Assembly (NCBI RefSeq): GCF_901000735.1
Contig: NC_081549.1
Coordinates: 20,287,584 to 20,351,583, forward strand
Source: Corylus avellana
Lineage: Eukaryota > Streptophyta > Magnoliopsida > Fagales > Betulaceae
Direction of reading: 5' to 3'
DNA length: 64,000 nucleotides
The notes under the pieces are model-generated. The model ran no database searches, had not been told where the DNA came from, and was given only the letters and a program-made list of their open reading frames with translations. Below are positions 50,701-60,618 of this stretch, piece by piece. A program made the translations under genes and the position numbers. Each line of letters starts with the position of its first letter. Position 1 is the stretch's first letter.

Positions 50701-51636
50701 CATTGTATTCGAGAAACTCTAAGCCTTGTGAAACTCTGGGCTCCCTCCAGAGCGCTGCCGTCTCAGGGGAAGAGGGATGTCCGTTGCCTGCATCTCTCCT
50801 CCCTTCCTTGCTTCCCGATTTTTGTTTTAGGTTTATTTTTGTCTTTGATGTTTTTTGTTCTGTTGTGCTTGTGTTCTCTCNNNNNNNNNNNNNNNNNNNN
50901 NNNNNNNNNNNNNNNNNNNNNNNNNNNNNNNNNNNNNNNNNNNNNNNNNNNNNNNNNNNNNNNNNNNNNNNNNNNNNNNNTTTGTGCCACCTTCCGCGGC
51001 GGTTTCCGCCCAGCTCGCGATCGGCCTCCTTCGACTGCCGTGACCCGCTTTGAGTGTTTTTCGCATTTATTTTCCTGTTTTGTTGTTTTTCTGTTTTGTA
51101 TTTCCTTTGAGTTCCCCAGTATTTAGTTTTATTTGCTGTAATTTATTTTCCTGCACTAGTTTCATTGTTCCCTTTATTTCCCTATATGGTTTTATTTATG
51201 CTTGTAATAAGGCTTTTTCCTCCTACTTTGTTGCGCCCGGTTGCTGCCCGATATTACTGGTCCAAACCTTTGGGTTGTGGATGTGAAATTTATCCTGGCT
51301 TTCGAGTCGAAAAAGATGAGTATCGGCTTGTGAGTTTTGCTTTCAAGGCCGAGGAATAAGTATCGGCTTGGGGGTTTTGCTCTCAAGGCCGAGGAATAAG
51401 TATCGGCTTGGGGGTTTTGCTCTCAAGACCGAGGAATAAGCGCTACCTATGCATTAGATGGTGTCTGTTTGATGCAGATCTGAGTTTTCAACCTGATATT
51501 TGTCATAGGTTAGCGGATGCTGTGTTTTGGTTGATTTGGTCTATTGTTGACGACTGTATCTTTAGCTTCGGCTATGATTTACTTCAGAGCTTTTTGCTCT
51601 GTTTGTAAGAGCTTTAGGCTCGCAACTTTTATCAAA
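50701..51636 (+). mobile_element. Non-LTR-type retroelement copy 2 (plus strand)
   Basis: Flanked by a 15-base target duplication AAGAATAAATTCCAC (50686-50700 and 51637-51651). It is homologous to copy 1 in reverse: GCCGTCTCAGGGG 5' block, CCTGCATC, the TGTTTTGTTGTTTTTCTG tract, the 40-base Cys/Gly-rich-looking tandem repeats (about 51316-51440) and the GAGCTTTTTGCTCTG 3' block. The A tail is only a few bases. A 100-N gap (50881-50980) removes part of the 5' region. The first 40 bases are not shared with copy 1. Confidence 0.85.
50881..50980. other. Assembly gap (100 N)
   Basis: 100 N inside retroelement copy 2. Confidence 0.99.
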
Positions 51637-51651
51637 AAGAATAAATTCCAC

Positions 51652-52079
51652 ACAAGCACCACATGCACAAAGCTAAATTAGCACACCCCGTCATATATAA
51701 GACATTGGACAACGACATCTCATCAACATAACCACTAGAATTCTTCCGTTCAAAACATATTAAAATATGGACAGAAATTTCCTCCAAACTGATTTAGAGA
51801 AAATATTTTTCAATTCATATAAAATGGTACCAAGTGTCTAAGCATTTAACATGCACATTAAATTTTTAAGATCATTAATGGATCAGGATCCTTTGGAATT
51901 TCTATGGGAATTCCAAATTCTGGAATTAGGGATCCAGGTTATCCATTTTAATCCAATGGCTACTATCCTGCCATGTGTCCCATTTATAATAAAATAATAT
52001 TTAAATTTTAAAAATAAAATATAAAAAAAATATAAAATATAAAAAAATAAAAAATAAGAATACTTTGTAGTGGCCAGCC
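51652..52079. other. Intergenic AT-rich DNA
   Basis: No gene recognised; ends in an A-rich stretch followed by GGCCAGCCACCCC. Confidence 0.5.
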
Positions 52080-52330
52080 ACCCCATATGGCAAACATATC
52101 TCCTCTTCATCACAATTTTTGAAAATCTCCTCCATCAACTGGCAGAACGTGGGTCCGCACGAAGAATATTTTTTAAATTTTTTAATTTTTTTCCAGCTCA
52201 CACCCCATGCATCCCTTGTCGCAGGACAGTCCCACAAGACATGAAACACATGTTTCTTTCTTCGAAATACAAAAAAGGACATAACACATCAATGATAATC
52301 TTACATTTGAAAAGGCTTCCCTTAGTCGGA
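52080..52330 (-). pseudogene. LINE reverse-transcriptase zinc-binding (zf-RVT) remnant
   Basis: On the minus strand a frame reads FHVLWDCPATRDAWG, the typical end of the plant LINE zf-RVT domain, followed by QLMEEIFKNCDEEE. The upstream part is degraded and spread over other frames. Confidence 0.6.
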
Positions 52331-52368
52331 AGGATCCCTTAGTCGATCTCTTTTGTAAGTCCACAATT

Positions 52369-55300
52369 GAATATGCGAGACGCACATTGAATCCCCCATA
52401 TTTAATGGTGGATTTGTGCAAAAGATTGAATATGTGAGACGCACATTGAATCCCACATATTTAATGGTGGATTTGTACATGTCTTGCACGGAGAATCGAA
52501 GATGGACAATAGATAGAAAAAAGATAGAAACAAAGTGATGGAGCGTAGAACATTGTGAGATGCAATTAGAACAGTAAGGGAAGGGACAAATACTTTTAAG
52601 AACGTGATACTATCAACGAATCAAAGAAATCTCTAAACGCTCGATGCACTCTAGGGTTTCAAGCAAAAAGATGAAGAAACTCAACTTTGAGTATTCTTAT
52701 TGATGAAAACTAAAATAATATCAAAAGCTACGTTCTATAGTCTATACAACATGTATTTATAAGTCCCCAAACTCTAAACCTAAAAGTAATACGAAATAGA
52801 ATCGGAATTAAAATCCTACGAAGTCTGTCCGGACGAGACATACCGCTTGTCCGGACAGGCACTAATAACGTGCGTAAAAATAACATAGATGCGTCTAGAC
52901 GGCTAGAGACCCCGTCCGGATGCGCTTTCCCAAGACTTCATAGTTGTTGCCATGTTTGGACATGCAGGAACCTTGTCAGGACACAAATTCTGAAAACCCC
53001 AAATTACTCCCCATGTCCGGACATGGATGCTATTTCCGAACATTGCGATCCTGTTTTGACTCCTTGGAGTCCCTTCACACTCATATTTGCCCTAGTCTTT
53101 CCCATGAAGTCCCAAGTACTCCGATCTATATGACAAAGCTTTTCTCTAATTAGAATTTTAAAACCTATAAAAGAGCATGAAGTACGTGTTTCCCCATTTG
53201 TGGAGTGGATAGGCACGTAACTTATTATTCTAATTAAGGCTCCATTTGTTTCGGCGTAAAATAATTTCTAAAAAATATTTTTCATATTTTTTGACAATGC
53301 TCTTGTATATGCGGACAATGCTTTTGCTCATGAGATTGATATGGATGTAATCGATTCTTTAGGGGAAATACGTCAATTTTTTTTCTACTCCTATGAGGAG
53401 TAGCAATGAGGTTTTGCAGGCAACCAGAAATCAGTTTTAAAAAACATGTTTGGTTCATGACCTATATGCTTATTCAAGTTTTTAAAAAAAATTATATTGT
53501 TTTCTATGTGCCAGCAATTTACAAATTTCTTCTCTCTATTTCTCAATTCAACTCTTGTTCAAATTTGAACGCTTCTTCTCCATAATTACATTATTTTCCA
53601 GCAATTTACTCTTCGAGTCATTAAAATCATTCAATAGCTAATCGGTGATAAAAAAAAACGTTAGTTACCAAAAACTCAATAAATGACTTACATTATTGTT
53701 TTTTTATTATGGAAATATTTTTACAATTAAGAACTACACATTTATAGCTAATTTGCCTTTCCTTCTATAGGTTGAAAGTGTTAAATAGTCCTATCATAAA
53801 GATTAAAGTGCATTCCAAATAATTCATTCGACAAATAAGGTTTTATTGTTATATTTTTAAAATTTATTTTATTCTAGTCCTAATATTTATTATTATAAAT
53901 CATGTTTCTTTAATTTGTAAATATTTTTATTTATAGATGTCTACTAGAAAAATATGCATCTAGATATGAAAAAAAAAATAAAAAAAGAAGAGAAAAACAG
54001 GAAAAAAAAATTGAATTTAAAAAAGGAGTTCTAAATAAATTTGTTATGAGCAATAACAAAATATAAAAGATAATTTTGGTGAAAACTCGTAATGGACAAG
54101 AAATTCATCAAAACATTAGAAGATAATGAAATAATACAATAAAAAAGAAGTTTTTCAAAATTAAAATTGATAAAATTTTACCTAAGATCAACAATGTGAC
54201 AAGAAATATTAAATGAATTAACTGTATAATTAATTATTAAATGAATTAATCAATTGAAAAGTGAATGTTAGAAAATCTTGGATTCAAAACTAAATCGGTA
54301 ATTTTGTATTCCAAAAAAAAAAAAAAAAAGAATTTTAAATAAAAATGTATTATTAATATTATTTAATTAATATAAAAAAATAAGTCAACATTTATTACAA
54401 AGTATTTATATCCTTAACATTCTTTGCATTTATAACTTATTTCCTATTAATTTAAGGAATAAAAAACCAAAAGAAGATTATTTTGAGAAAGATTTCAACC
54501 ACGAGTACTACGTACGTCATTGTTTTTTTTTTTTTTTTTTTGTTCTTTATATTTCTGCAGCTTATTTTACCTTAAGCTTTCTAGATATGGTTTTTTCATT
54601 GTTCTTTAATATATTTCCATATTTTATTCCATAATTTATTTGCCTACTCATGTCAATTCATTTCTTTTCCTTGTTTGTATTTATTAAATTTATTCCATAT
54701 TCTCTTTTATTATCGGATATCTTTCACCTAATATTTCGGTATTTGCTTAAGACATATCAAGCTTAATTATTATTTGCTATATATATATATATGTGTGTGT
54801 GTGTGTGATAAGTCTATATGTTTTTCATTCATTTGAGATTAAAGAAAAGTGTTTTAGTGCACCTTTTTCATCTGAATATGAAATACTCTGTAGCATTTTC
54901 TCTCCTTTTGGCGATTAAAGAAAAGTGTTTTAGTGCACCTTTTTCATCTGAATATGAAATACTCTGTAGCATTTTCTCTCCTTTTGGCGACTTTGCTAGT
55001 TCTTACTTTATCTTTTGGTATTGTTTCCTTTACTTCATATAAATGTTCATTCTCCAATATGTTAAATTTGTTTACATTGCAATATTAAATTTCATACATA
55101 TCTTAATAGTTGTTAAGTGCACAAAAAGACTGGCTGTTGATATTCGTTGAATCGATAGAGAAGAAAGTCTTAACATTCAAATTTCTTTTGTTTTATTTTT
55201 TCATATCAATGTATAAAATTTCTTTGTAGTTTCTAATTTGTGTTTGGTGCTAAATAATAAAACATTTATTCAAGAATATAGCAGTTTTGACAATTGGACT

Positions 55301-55536
55301 TTAGAAAATTGGCCACACTTTCTTTTCTTTTTTTTTAGTCTGGGGTGGTAAAAAATATACTGCTTAAAGCCTTAAACTTAATTTTTTTAATTATACTACG
55401 AGAAAACTTGTATTCAGTTTAAGATATATTGTAACCTATTACATACAAAATTCTCTCTCTCTACACAAACATATATCCAACTTTCTTTTTTAGAAAAAAC
55501 AAAGTTGGACATGGAGAGAGATAGAGTCATGGTGTA
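52369..55536 (+). repeat. Left outer arm of the large inverted repeat
   Basis: Reverse-complement match to 60619-64000. Landmarks: GAGACGCACATTGAATCCC (52375 / 63980), the AAATCCTACGAAGTCTGTCC block, TCCGGACATGG motifs, GGCTCCATTTGTTTCGGCGT, the AATCGATTCTTTAGGGGAAA stretch, the Cys-rich peptide exon 1, and the inner end ATAGAGTCATGG. The outermost 850 bases have an LTR-retrotransposon look (retroelement-like leader, two 61-base direct repeats at 52369-52477), but no domain supports that. The right arm runs off the window, so total size is unknown. Confidence 0.93.
54838..54989. repeat. 76-bp tandem duplication across the start codon of the Cys-rich peptide gene
   Basis: ATTAAAGAAAAGTGTTTTAG through TTTTCTCTCCTTTTGGCG is repeated exactly at a spacing of 76 bases. 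As 76 is not a multiple of three, the upstream ATG (54878) opens a different frame from the functional ATG (54954). The homologous exon at 61134-61197 has a single copy. Confidence 0.95.
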
Positions 55537-55919
55537 TATATACATAGAGGGGTTATTATATACTATTGATTTATTCGATTTAAAATGAAGGGCAGAGTTA
55601 AAGAGTTATGTAATTTTTATATTGTTTAAATCTATTAATAATTGATTGAACAACGTAATTTATTTTGTGTTTTGACTATAGTTGTTTACTTTAACGTGTT
55701 AATGTTGCAATATGCATATGTTAGCACCATAATGAAACTATTATTTTTGTCTTAATTATTATTATTATTTTTCTCTCATGAATTACAGGAATCGTTAGTG
55801 GTCATAATTGCTTTAATTTTCCTGGTTGTGGGTATCATGACTGCATGGCCATGTGCAGCCCGTCTACGTCATATTGTTCTACTCCGAACACGTGTTGTTG
55901 CGACTTCAACGCTAATTGA
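54954..55919 (+). CDS. Secreted eight-cysteine defensin-like small peptide (two exons)
   Basis: Exon 1 (54954-55017) encodes a signal peptide, MKYSVAFSLLLATLLVLTLS F, and ends in a phase-1 donor (G|GTATTG). Exon 2 (55789-55919, acceptor AATTACAG) restores the frame as GIVSGHNCFNFPGCGYHD, CMAMCSPSTSYCSTP, NTCCCDFNAN, stop. Total 64 aa. Cys spacing is C-x5-C-x4-C-x3-C-x6-C-x5-CCC. The CxxxC and terminal CxC pairs fit a cysteine-stabilised alpha-beta fold, and one intron just after the signal peptide is the usual defensin-like/LCR gene structure. Such peptides are secreted and act in defence or cell signalling; the role here is unknown. A (TA)n(TG)n tract at 54778-54808 may supply the TATA. The upstream out-of-frame ATG at 54878 (76-bp duplication) could reduce translation. 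Three related exon 1 copies lie elsewhere in the window. Confidence 0.72.
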
Positions 55920-56179
55920 GCATCAAAGTTTACTGGAGTTTCATTCTTCCTCGATCATTAAATAATTATTTAAAGTGAAAGAAAAAGAGAGGGCTAGAAA
56001 GTGTTAAGTGAATAAATTGAAATGAACAAAACAATCTGTTTTTTTTTTTTAATATATATATATATATTTGATGGAAAATACGTTCAACATTATTTTAAAT
56101 TATTTGTAATAACTAATAACCCTCAAGCAATAATCCTCGCTATCAAGCAATATATTAACTAGCTCGGTAAATTTCATTA

Positions 56180-56410
56180 TTATTATTAATTTTTTTTTTA
56201 AGGAATATTATGAATATTCATTATCAAAAAGATCTGTGAAAAGATCACATAAGTAGGAAAGAGCGCTCCCTCCGTACAATATCACCTACACTTGGTGGAA
56301 CATCCTCCAACCAAGTAGATATAGTGACATGAGTGGTAACCAATTTTACTAGCATATGCGCAGTACCATTAGCGTCCCTCATTACATGCATGAATTTGAC
56401 GTTTTCCAAA
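56180..56410 (-). pseudogene. LINE RNase H-like C-terminal remnant
   Basis: On the minus strand one reads VMRDANGTAHMLVKLVTTHV followed by TISTWLEDVPPSVGDIV, the typical C-terminus of plant LINE ORF2 RNase H domains. A T-run at 56188-56200 is the probable poly(A) tail. It lies between the peptide's exon 2 and the palindrome's inner arm. Confidence 0.7.
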
Positions 56411-56754
56411 AGACATCATTATCTTAATATATATAAAAGGACCTTTTGTCCTTTTTCCAAACAGCAATTAAGTACCACATTTCTAGGATTTAATTAAGGT
56501 CTGGTTTAACAACTTTATTTTTGTCCCATAGGATATAATTTTTATCACAAGAGGTACCTCGAGTTTACATAAAGACGGAGATGGTACCTTCATCAAACTT
56601 CCATCCTAAAATTGAGGAAAATCCATGTCAACGCTCCTAAAATCTTGACATGTGTCTATATACAAAATTAAAAATAAAAAAGTAATTTGTTTTTTAAAAT
56701 TAAAAGCATTAAGAAATTAAATTAAATTAAAATTTTAAAAAAATAAATAAATTT

Positions 56755-56940
56755 GGAAAGGGGTAGCCGGCCACCCCTATGGGGTGGCTGAATCCACCCC
56801 TAGCCGTTTTGGGGGTAGTCGAACCACCCCCAAGGGCCTTTGGGGGTTGTTAGGCCACCCCCCCAAGTTGCAAAATGGGGGTGTCCGAAACCACCCCAAG
56901 GCTATTGGAGCCACCCCTGTTTGGCCTAGGATTGTTTCGG
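56755..56940. repeat. GGGGTGG/CCACCCC module
   Basis: Same type as at 37825-38035: GGGGTGGCTGAATCCACCCC and related inverted motifs in a GC-rich island within AT-rich DNA. Confidence 0.75.
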
Positions 56941-57096
56941 CCATTAATTATTCCTTGCTATCAAGCTATATTAACTAGCTCCGTCAATTTCATTATCATA
57001 AAATATAGCAAAAAACAAATCAAAATTAGCTTGTTACTCTTAGCTTGTCCCTCATTATCTCCTAATTACTGCTTGTAACATTATACCTCGTCAAAT

Positions 57097-57548
57097 TTCT
57101 TTCAGTTATACATAATGAATTACAAGTAAATGTGAATATTGCTTATTGATACTACTTCTCTATCCATTAAATATAAAGATCATAAGCAGTAGTTCTTCAT
57201 CTTATATATTGGCTGAAACATGCAATTGCATTGAATATTATTATTATTATTATGAATAAAGAATAATTTCATTAAACTCAAAACAAAAAATCATATATCA
57301 AATTCTAGAATTACTCTTTTACCAATAGCCCTTAAAAGTATATGCAATAGACACAGCATACTCATTTTTCATTCCTTTATATCATGTATTTTTGGCCCTC
57401 AAGCATGGAACATGTACAGATCAGCCCTTTACCAAGACGTTGGGATAAAGATAATGTTGGGTAGATGAAGATCGAGAAAGTCTTGCATTAGATAATTAAG
57501 GACCTTTTGTCCTTTTTCCAAATATTCAAGGACACCATTCATGGACTT
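57097..57548 (+). repeat. Left inner arm of the large inverted repeat
   Basis: Reverse-complement match to 59065-59524, for example TTCTTTCAGTTATACATAAT, GATCATAAGCAGTAGT, GGCCCTCAAGCATGGAACAT and GACACCATTCATGGACTT. It is truncated by the gap at 57549. Confidence 0.92.
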
Positions 57549-57710
57549 NNNNNNNNNNNNNNNNNNNNNNNNNNNNNNNNNNNNNNNNNNNNNNNNNNNN
57601 NNNNNNNNNNNNNNNNNNNNNNNNNNNNNNNNNNNNNNNNNNNNNNNNNNNNNNNNNNNNNNNNNNNNNNNNNNNNNNNNNNNNNNNNNNNNNNNNNNNN
57701 NNNNNNNNNN
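57549..57710. other. Assembly gap (162 N)
   Basis: 162 N in the core of the large palindrome; the non-round size suggests an estimated rather than placeholder gap. Confidence 0.99.
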
Positions 57711-57731
57711 GGGATGACTCAAAGTCCCTAA

Positions 57732-57995
57732 TTTTGTTTGTAGGGTGGTTTCCGGCTGTTATATCTCTAGCTGTTCTTCCTATTATCCACTACAAGAAGG
57801 TTATTAGGCAGCCGAATGAAGTCAAAGTTTTCTATAATTTTCTGTATATTTATCACTGCCACGGCGCTCCCCACATACTCATTATGTGTAAACACCACCT
57901 TTGCTTGAACTATAATCAAGATCATTAAAAATCCAGCAAGACCAAGTGAAATATACAGAAAATTATAGAAAACTTTGACTTCATTCGGCTGCCTA
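57732..57995. other. NFD4-like MFS exon fragment with a local fold-back
   Basis: Plus strand: an acceptor at 57743 is followed by [36 protein letters not shown] up to 57851. From there the sequence is the reverse complement of the expected continuation: on the minus strand from 57995 down to 57852 one reads [20 protein letters not shown] then [15 protein letters not shown] and EYVGSAV. Thus 47 bases (57805-57851 and 57949-57995) form an exact inverted pair with a 97-base loop, next to an N gap. Confidence 0.8.
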
Positions 57996-58095
57996 NNNNN
58001 NNNNNNNNNNNNNNNNNNNNNNNNNNNNNNNNNNNNNNNNNNNNNNNNNNNNNNNNNNNNNNNNNNNNNNNNNNNNNNNNNNNNNNNNNNNNNNN
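57996..58095. other. Assembly gap (100 N)
   Basis: 100 N between the fold-back and the MFS C-terminal frame. Confidence 0.99.
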
Positions 58096-58777
58096 CATGA
58101 TTACTATTCTTATTATATCAATGTGTGGGTTTGGGGGAAGTTTAGCAGCCATAGACAATCTATCCCAGATTGGATCTTCCTATGGATACACAACGGTAAG
58201 CATAAGAACTTTCATGTCGCTTTTAAGCACTTGGAATTATCTAGGTCAGGTAGCCTCGGGATGTGTCTCTGACATTGTTCTACAAATGTACAAATTTCCT
58301 CGCCCCCACATGCTCACTCTGACCCTCCTAGTATCATGTGCTGGTCACCTTCTCATGGCTCTTAATGTCCCGAACGGACTTTATGCAGCGTCCATTATCA
58401 TTGGGTTTTGTTTAGGCGCACAAGCCCCATTACTGTTTGCAATAATTTCAGAGCTTTTTGGGCTAAAATACTACTCCACTTTGTTCAATTATGCGGCAGC
58501 GACAAGCCCCCTTGGATTGTATTTGCTCAACGTCAAGCTGACTGGGCATTTCTACGATAAGGAGGCTGAGAAGCAAATGGCAGCATTGGGACTCAAAAGG
58601 GAGGCTGGGAGGGAGTTGAATTGTAGTGGGGGAGAATGCTACAAGTTATCCTTCATTGTCATTACTGTGGTCAGTCTGTTCAGCGCACTTGCTTCTCTCA
58701 TTTTGGTGGTCCGGACTTGGAGCTTTTATAAGACTGACATTTATAATAGGTTTCAAGAGCAGGCTGAGACTGAGTGA
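58096..58777 (+). CDS. NFD4/nodulin-like MFS transporter, C-terminal part
   Basis: Open frame of 226 residues continuing from the gap: ISMCGFGGSLAAIDNLSQIG, NYLGQVASGCVSDIVL, YKFPRPHMLTLTLLVSCAGH, GFCLGAQAPLLFAIISELFG, LKYYSTLFNYAAATSPLGLY, then NCSGGECYKLSFIVITVVSL and a cytosolic tail ending QEQAETE. This matches the C-terminal half (about six TM segments) of plant nodulin-like / NUCLEAR FUSION DEFECTIVE 4-like proteins, usually about 560-600 aa. Substrates of the family are mostly unknown. The N-terminal half is missing except for the short fragment at 57744-57851, which belongs immediately upstream. No stop or frameshift is seen in this part, so the gene may be intact in the real genome. 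Confidence 0.85.
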
Positions 58778-59064
58778 GGCTAAAGTTGTAAATAGCTGGC
58801 CTTAATAATATGGGGATACACTTTGGAGAAAGCAAAGGAAAATGATAGATTAATTTCTAGATACAAAAGAAACTCTAAACTATAGAATGGAGTGATGCGG
58901 ATAGTGTACTTTTTTCTTTTTCTTTTTTTTAAATTTTGTTCTTCTGTATATTTGAAAGAGACAGCTGATCAGGTTGTTTTACTCTATAGTTGATTTAATT
59001 ATTTGGATGTGTAATCAATTAGAAATTTGGTACTTAATTGCTGAATGATTATTCTTATAACTCT
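58778..59064. other. 3' flank of the MFS gene
   Basis: Probable 3' UTR; no other feature. Confidence 0.5.
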
Positions 59065-59355
59065 AAGTCCATGAATGGTGTCCTTGAATATTTGGAAAAA
59101 GGACAAAGGTCCTTAATTATCTAATGCAAGACTTTCTCTTCATCGATCTACCCAACATTATCTTTATCCCAACGTCTTGGTAAAGGATCTGTACATGTTC
59201 CATGCTTGAGGGCCAAAAATACATGATATAAAGGAATGAAAAATGAGTATGCTGTGTCTATTGCATATACTTTTAAGGGCTATTGGTAAAAGAGTAATTC
59301 TAGAAATTTGATATATGATTTTTTGTTTTGAGTTTAATGAAATTATTCTTTATTC

Positions 59356-59391
<36 letters not shown>

Positions 59392-59524
59392 TTCATTGCA
59401 TGTTTCAGCCAATAAGATGAAGCACTACTGCTTATGATCTTTATATTTAATGGATAGAGAAGTAGATAGTATCAATAAGCAATATTCACATTTACTTGTA
59501 ATTAATTATGTATAACTGAAAGAA
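59065..59524 (-). repeat. Right inner arm of the large inverted repeat
   Basis: Inverted partner of 57097-57548. It contains a longer (ATA)n tract (59357-59391) than the left arm. Confidence 0.92.
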
Positions 59525-59582
59525 TTTTTTTTTTTTTTTTTTTTTCTAAATATTCTAACTAGTTAATTACCTTTTTTTTTTT

Positions 59583-60617
59583 GCTTTTTTTTTTTTTTTG
59601 TAAAAGACTGCTTTCATAACTTTCTACAAACAAGAGAACACAGAGAACCCATAAGGTTCTAAGTTACAAGAGCGTGAAGCTCTGAGGATGCTACATCAGT
59701 AATACAGTCTGGCACTTCGTTGATCCAAGTACTTGCAGTAGTCTGACCCAGTCCAGCTTTAGCAAGGCCGTGGGCCGCTCGATTTGCTCCTCTTTTCACA
59801 TGAAGTACCATCCAGCTTCTGCATGTGCATTGTGCCTAGGAGAAGCCGTATGTCATCCACTATTTGGCCATATTTCCTCCAGTTTGGTCCCCTATCCTTC
59901 AAAGCTTGTACTACCTGCAAAGAATCTCCTTCAAGGATGACATCTTGTATTGCTCTTTCTTTGCTAAATTCCATAGCAACCAGTGCCGCCATGGCTTCTC
60001 CGACCACTGGCTCCTGGATACCTTCGATCCTCAAACTTCTCGCCGCACATACAATACCATGGTGATCCCTTATAACTGCTCCAAATCCCATGCATTTCCT
60101 CTGGTTTTCTAAAGCCATGTCCCAATTTAGTTTATACCGCCCAAAAGGTGGTCTCACCCATTTCACTGGGTCCATATGGCTCCCCGAAAATGGTTCCCCA
60201 ATTCCTTCCACTGGTTCGGCAATAAAGCACTGCATTATATCTTTCGCCTCTTGCACAAGCCGATTTGGATGAATGAAGTTTCCCCCATGCACCACCTGGT
60301 TGTGACGTGCCCAAATCTTTTTTGCTATAATAACCACAGTATTAAATTCTTCACGTCAGCGTCGTTCCATTAGGGCCTCTACTACCTCCAGGAAAGACCC
60401 CAAACAGCCATGGCTTTTTTGAGTCTTTCGGCCACTTGTACTCCAAACATCTATTGCGAACGGGCATTCCCACAAAATGTGACATACAGTTTCAGTTTCC
60501 TTAGTGCAGAATATACATTTATCCTCCATTAGTACACCCCTCTTCCGTAAATTGTCTTTTGTAGGCAAGATGTTGTGACATGCCCGCCACAAGAATACCT
60601 GTGACACAGAGGCAGCT
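59583..60617 (-). mobile_element. 5'-truncated LINE (ORF2 C-terminal: zf-RVT plus RNase H)
   Basis: Minus strand from 60607: VFLWRACHNILPTKDNLRKR, CIFCTKETETVCHILWECPF (zf-RVT Cys/His pattern C-x2-C...H-x4-C), one in-frame TGA near 60345, then IWARHNQVVHGGNF, VRPPFGRYKLNWDMALENQR, GFGAVIRDHHGIVCAARSL and ALVAMEFSKERAIQDVILEG DSLQVVQAL (RNase H-like). A frameshift near 59810 is followed by HVKRGANRAAHGLAKAGLGQ, INEVPDCITDV and a stop at about 59666. T-runs at 59521-59600 represent the poly(A) tail. In the right half of the palindrome it occupies the place where the left half has the peptide's exon 2. Confidence 0.9.
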
Positions 60618-60618
60618 C

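Noticed and set aside
52369..53220. Solo LTR of a Copia-type retrotransposon
   Set aside because: The leader-like motifs and repeats are suggestive, but I could not define TG...CA ends, a target duplication or a primer-binding site, so I left it as part of the inverted-repeat arm.
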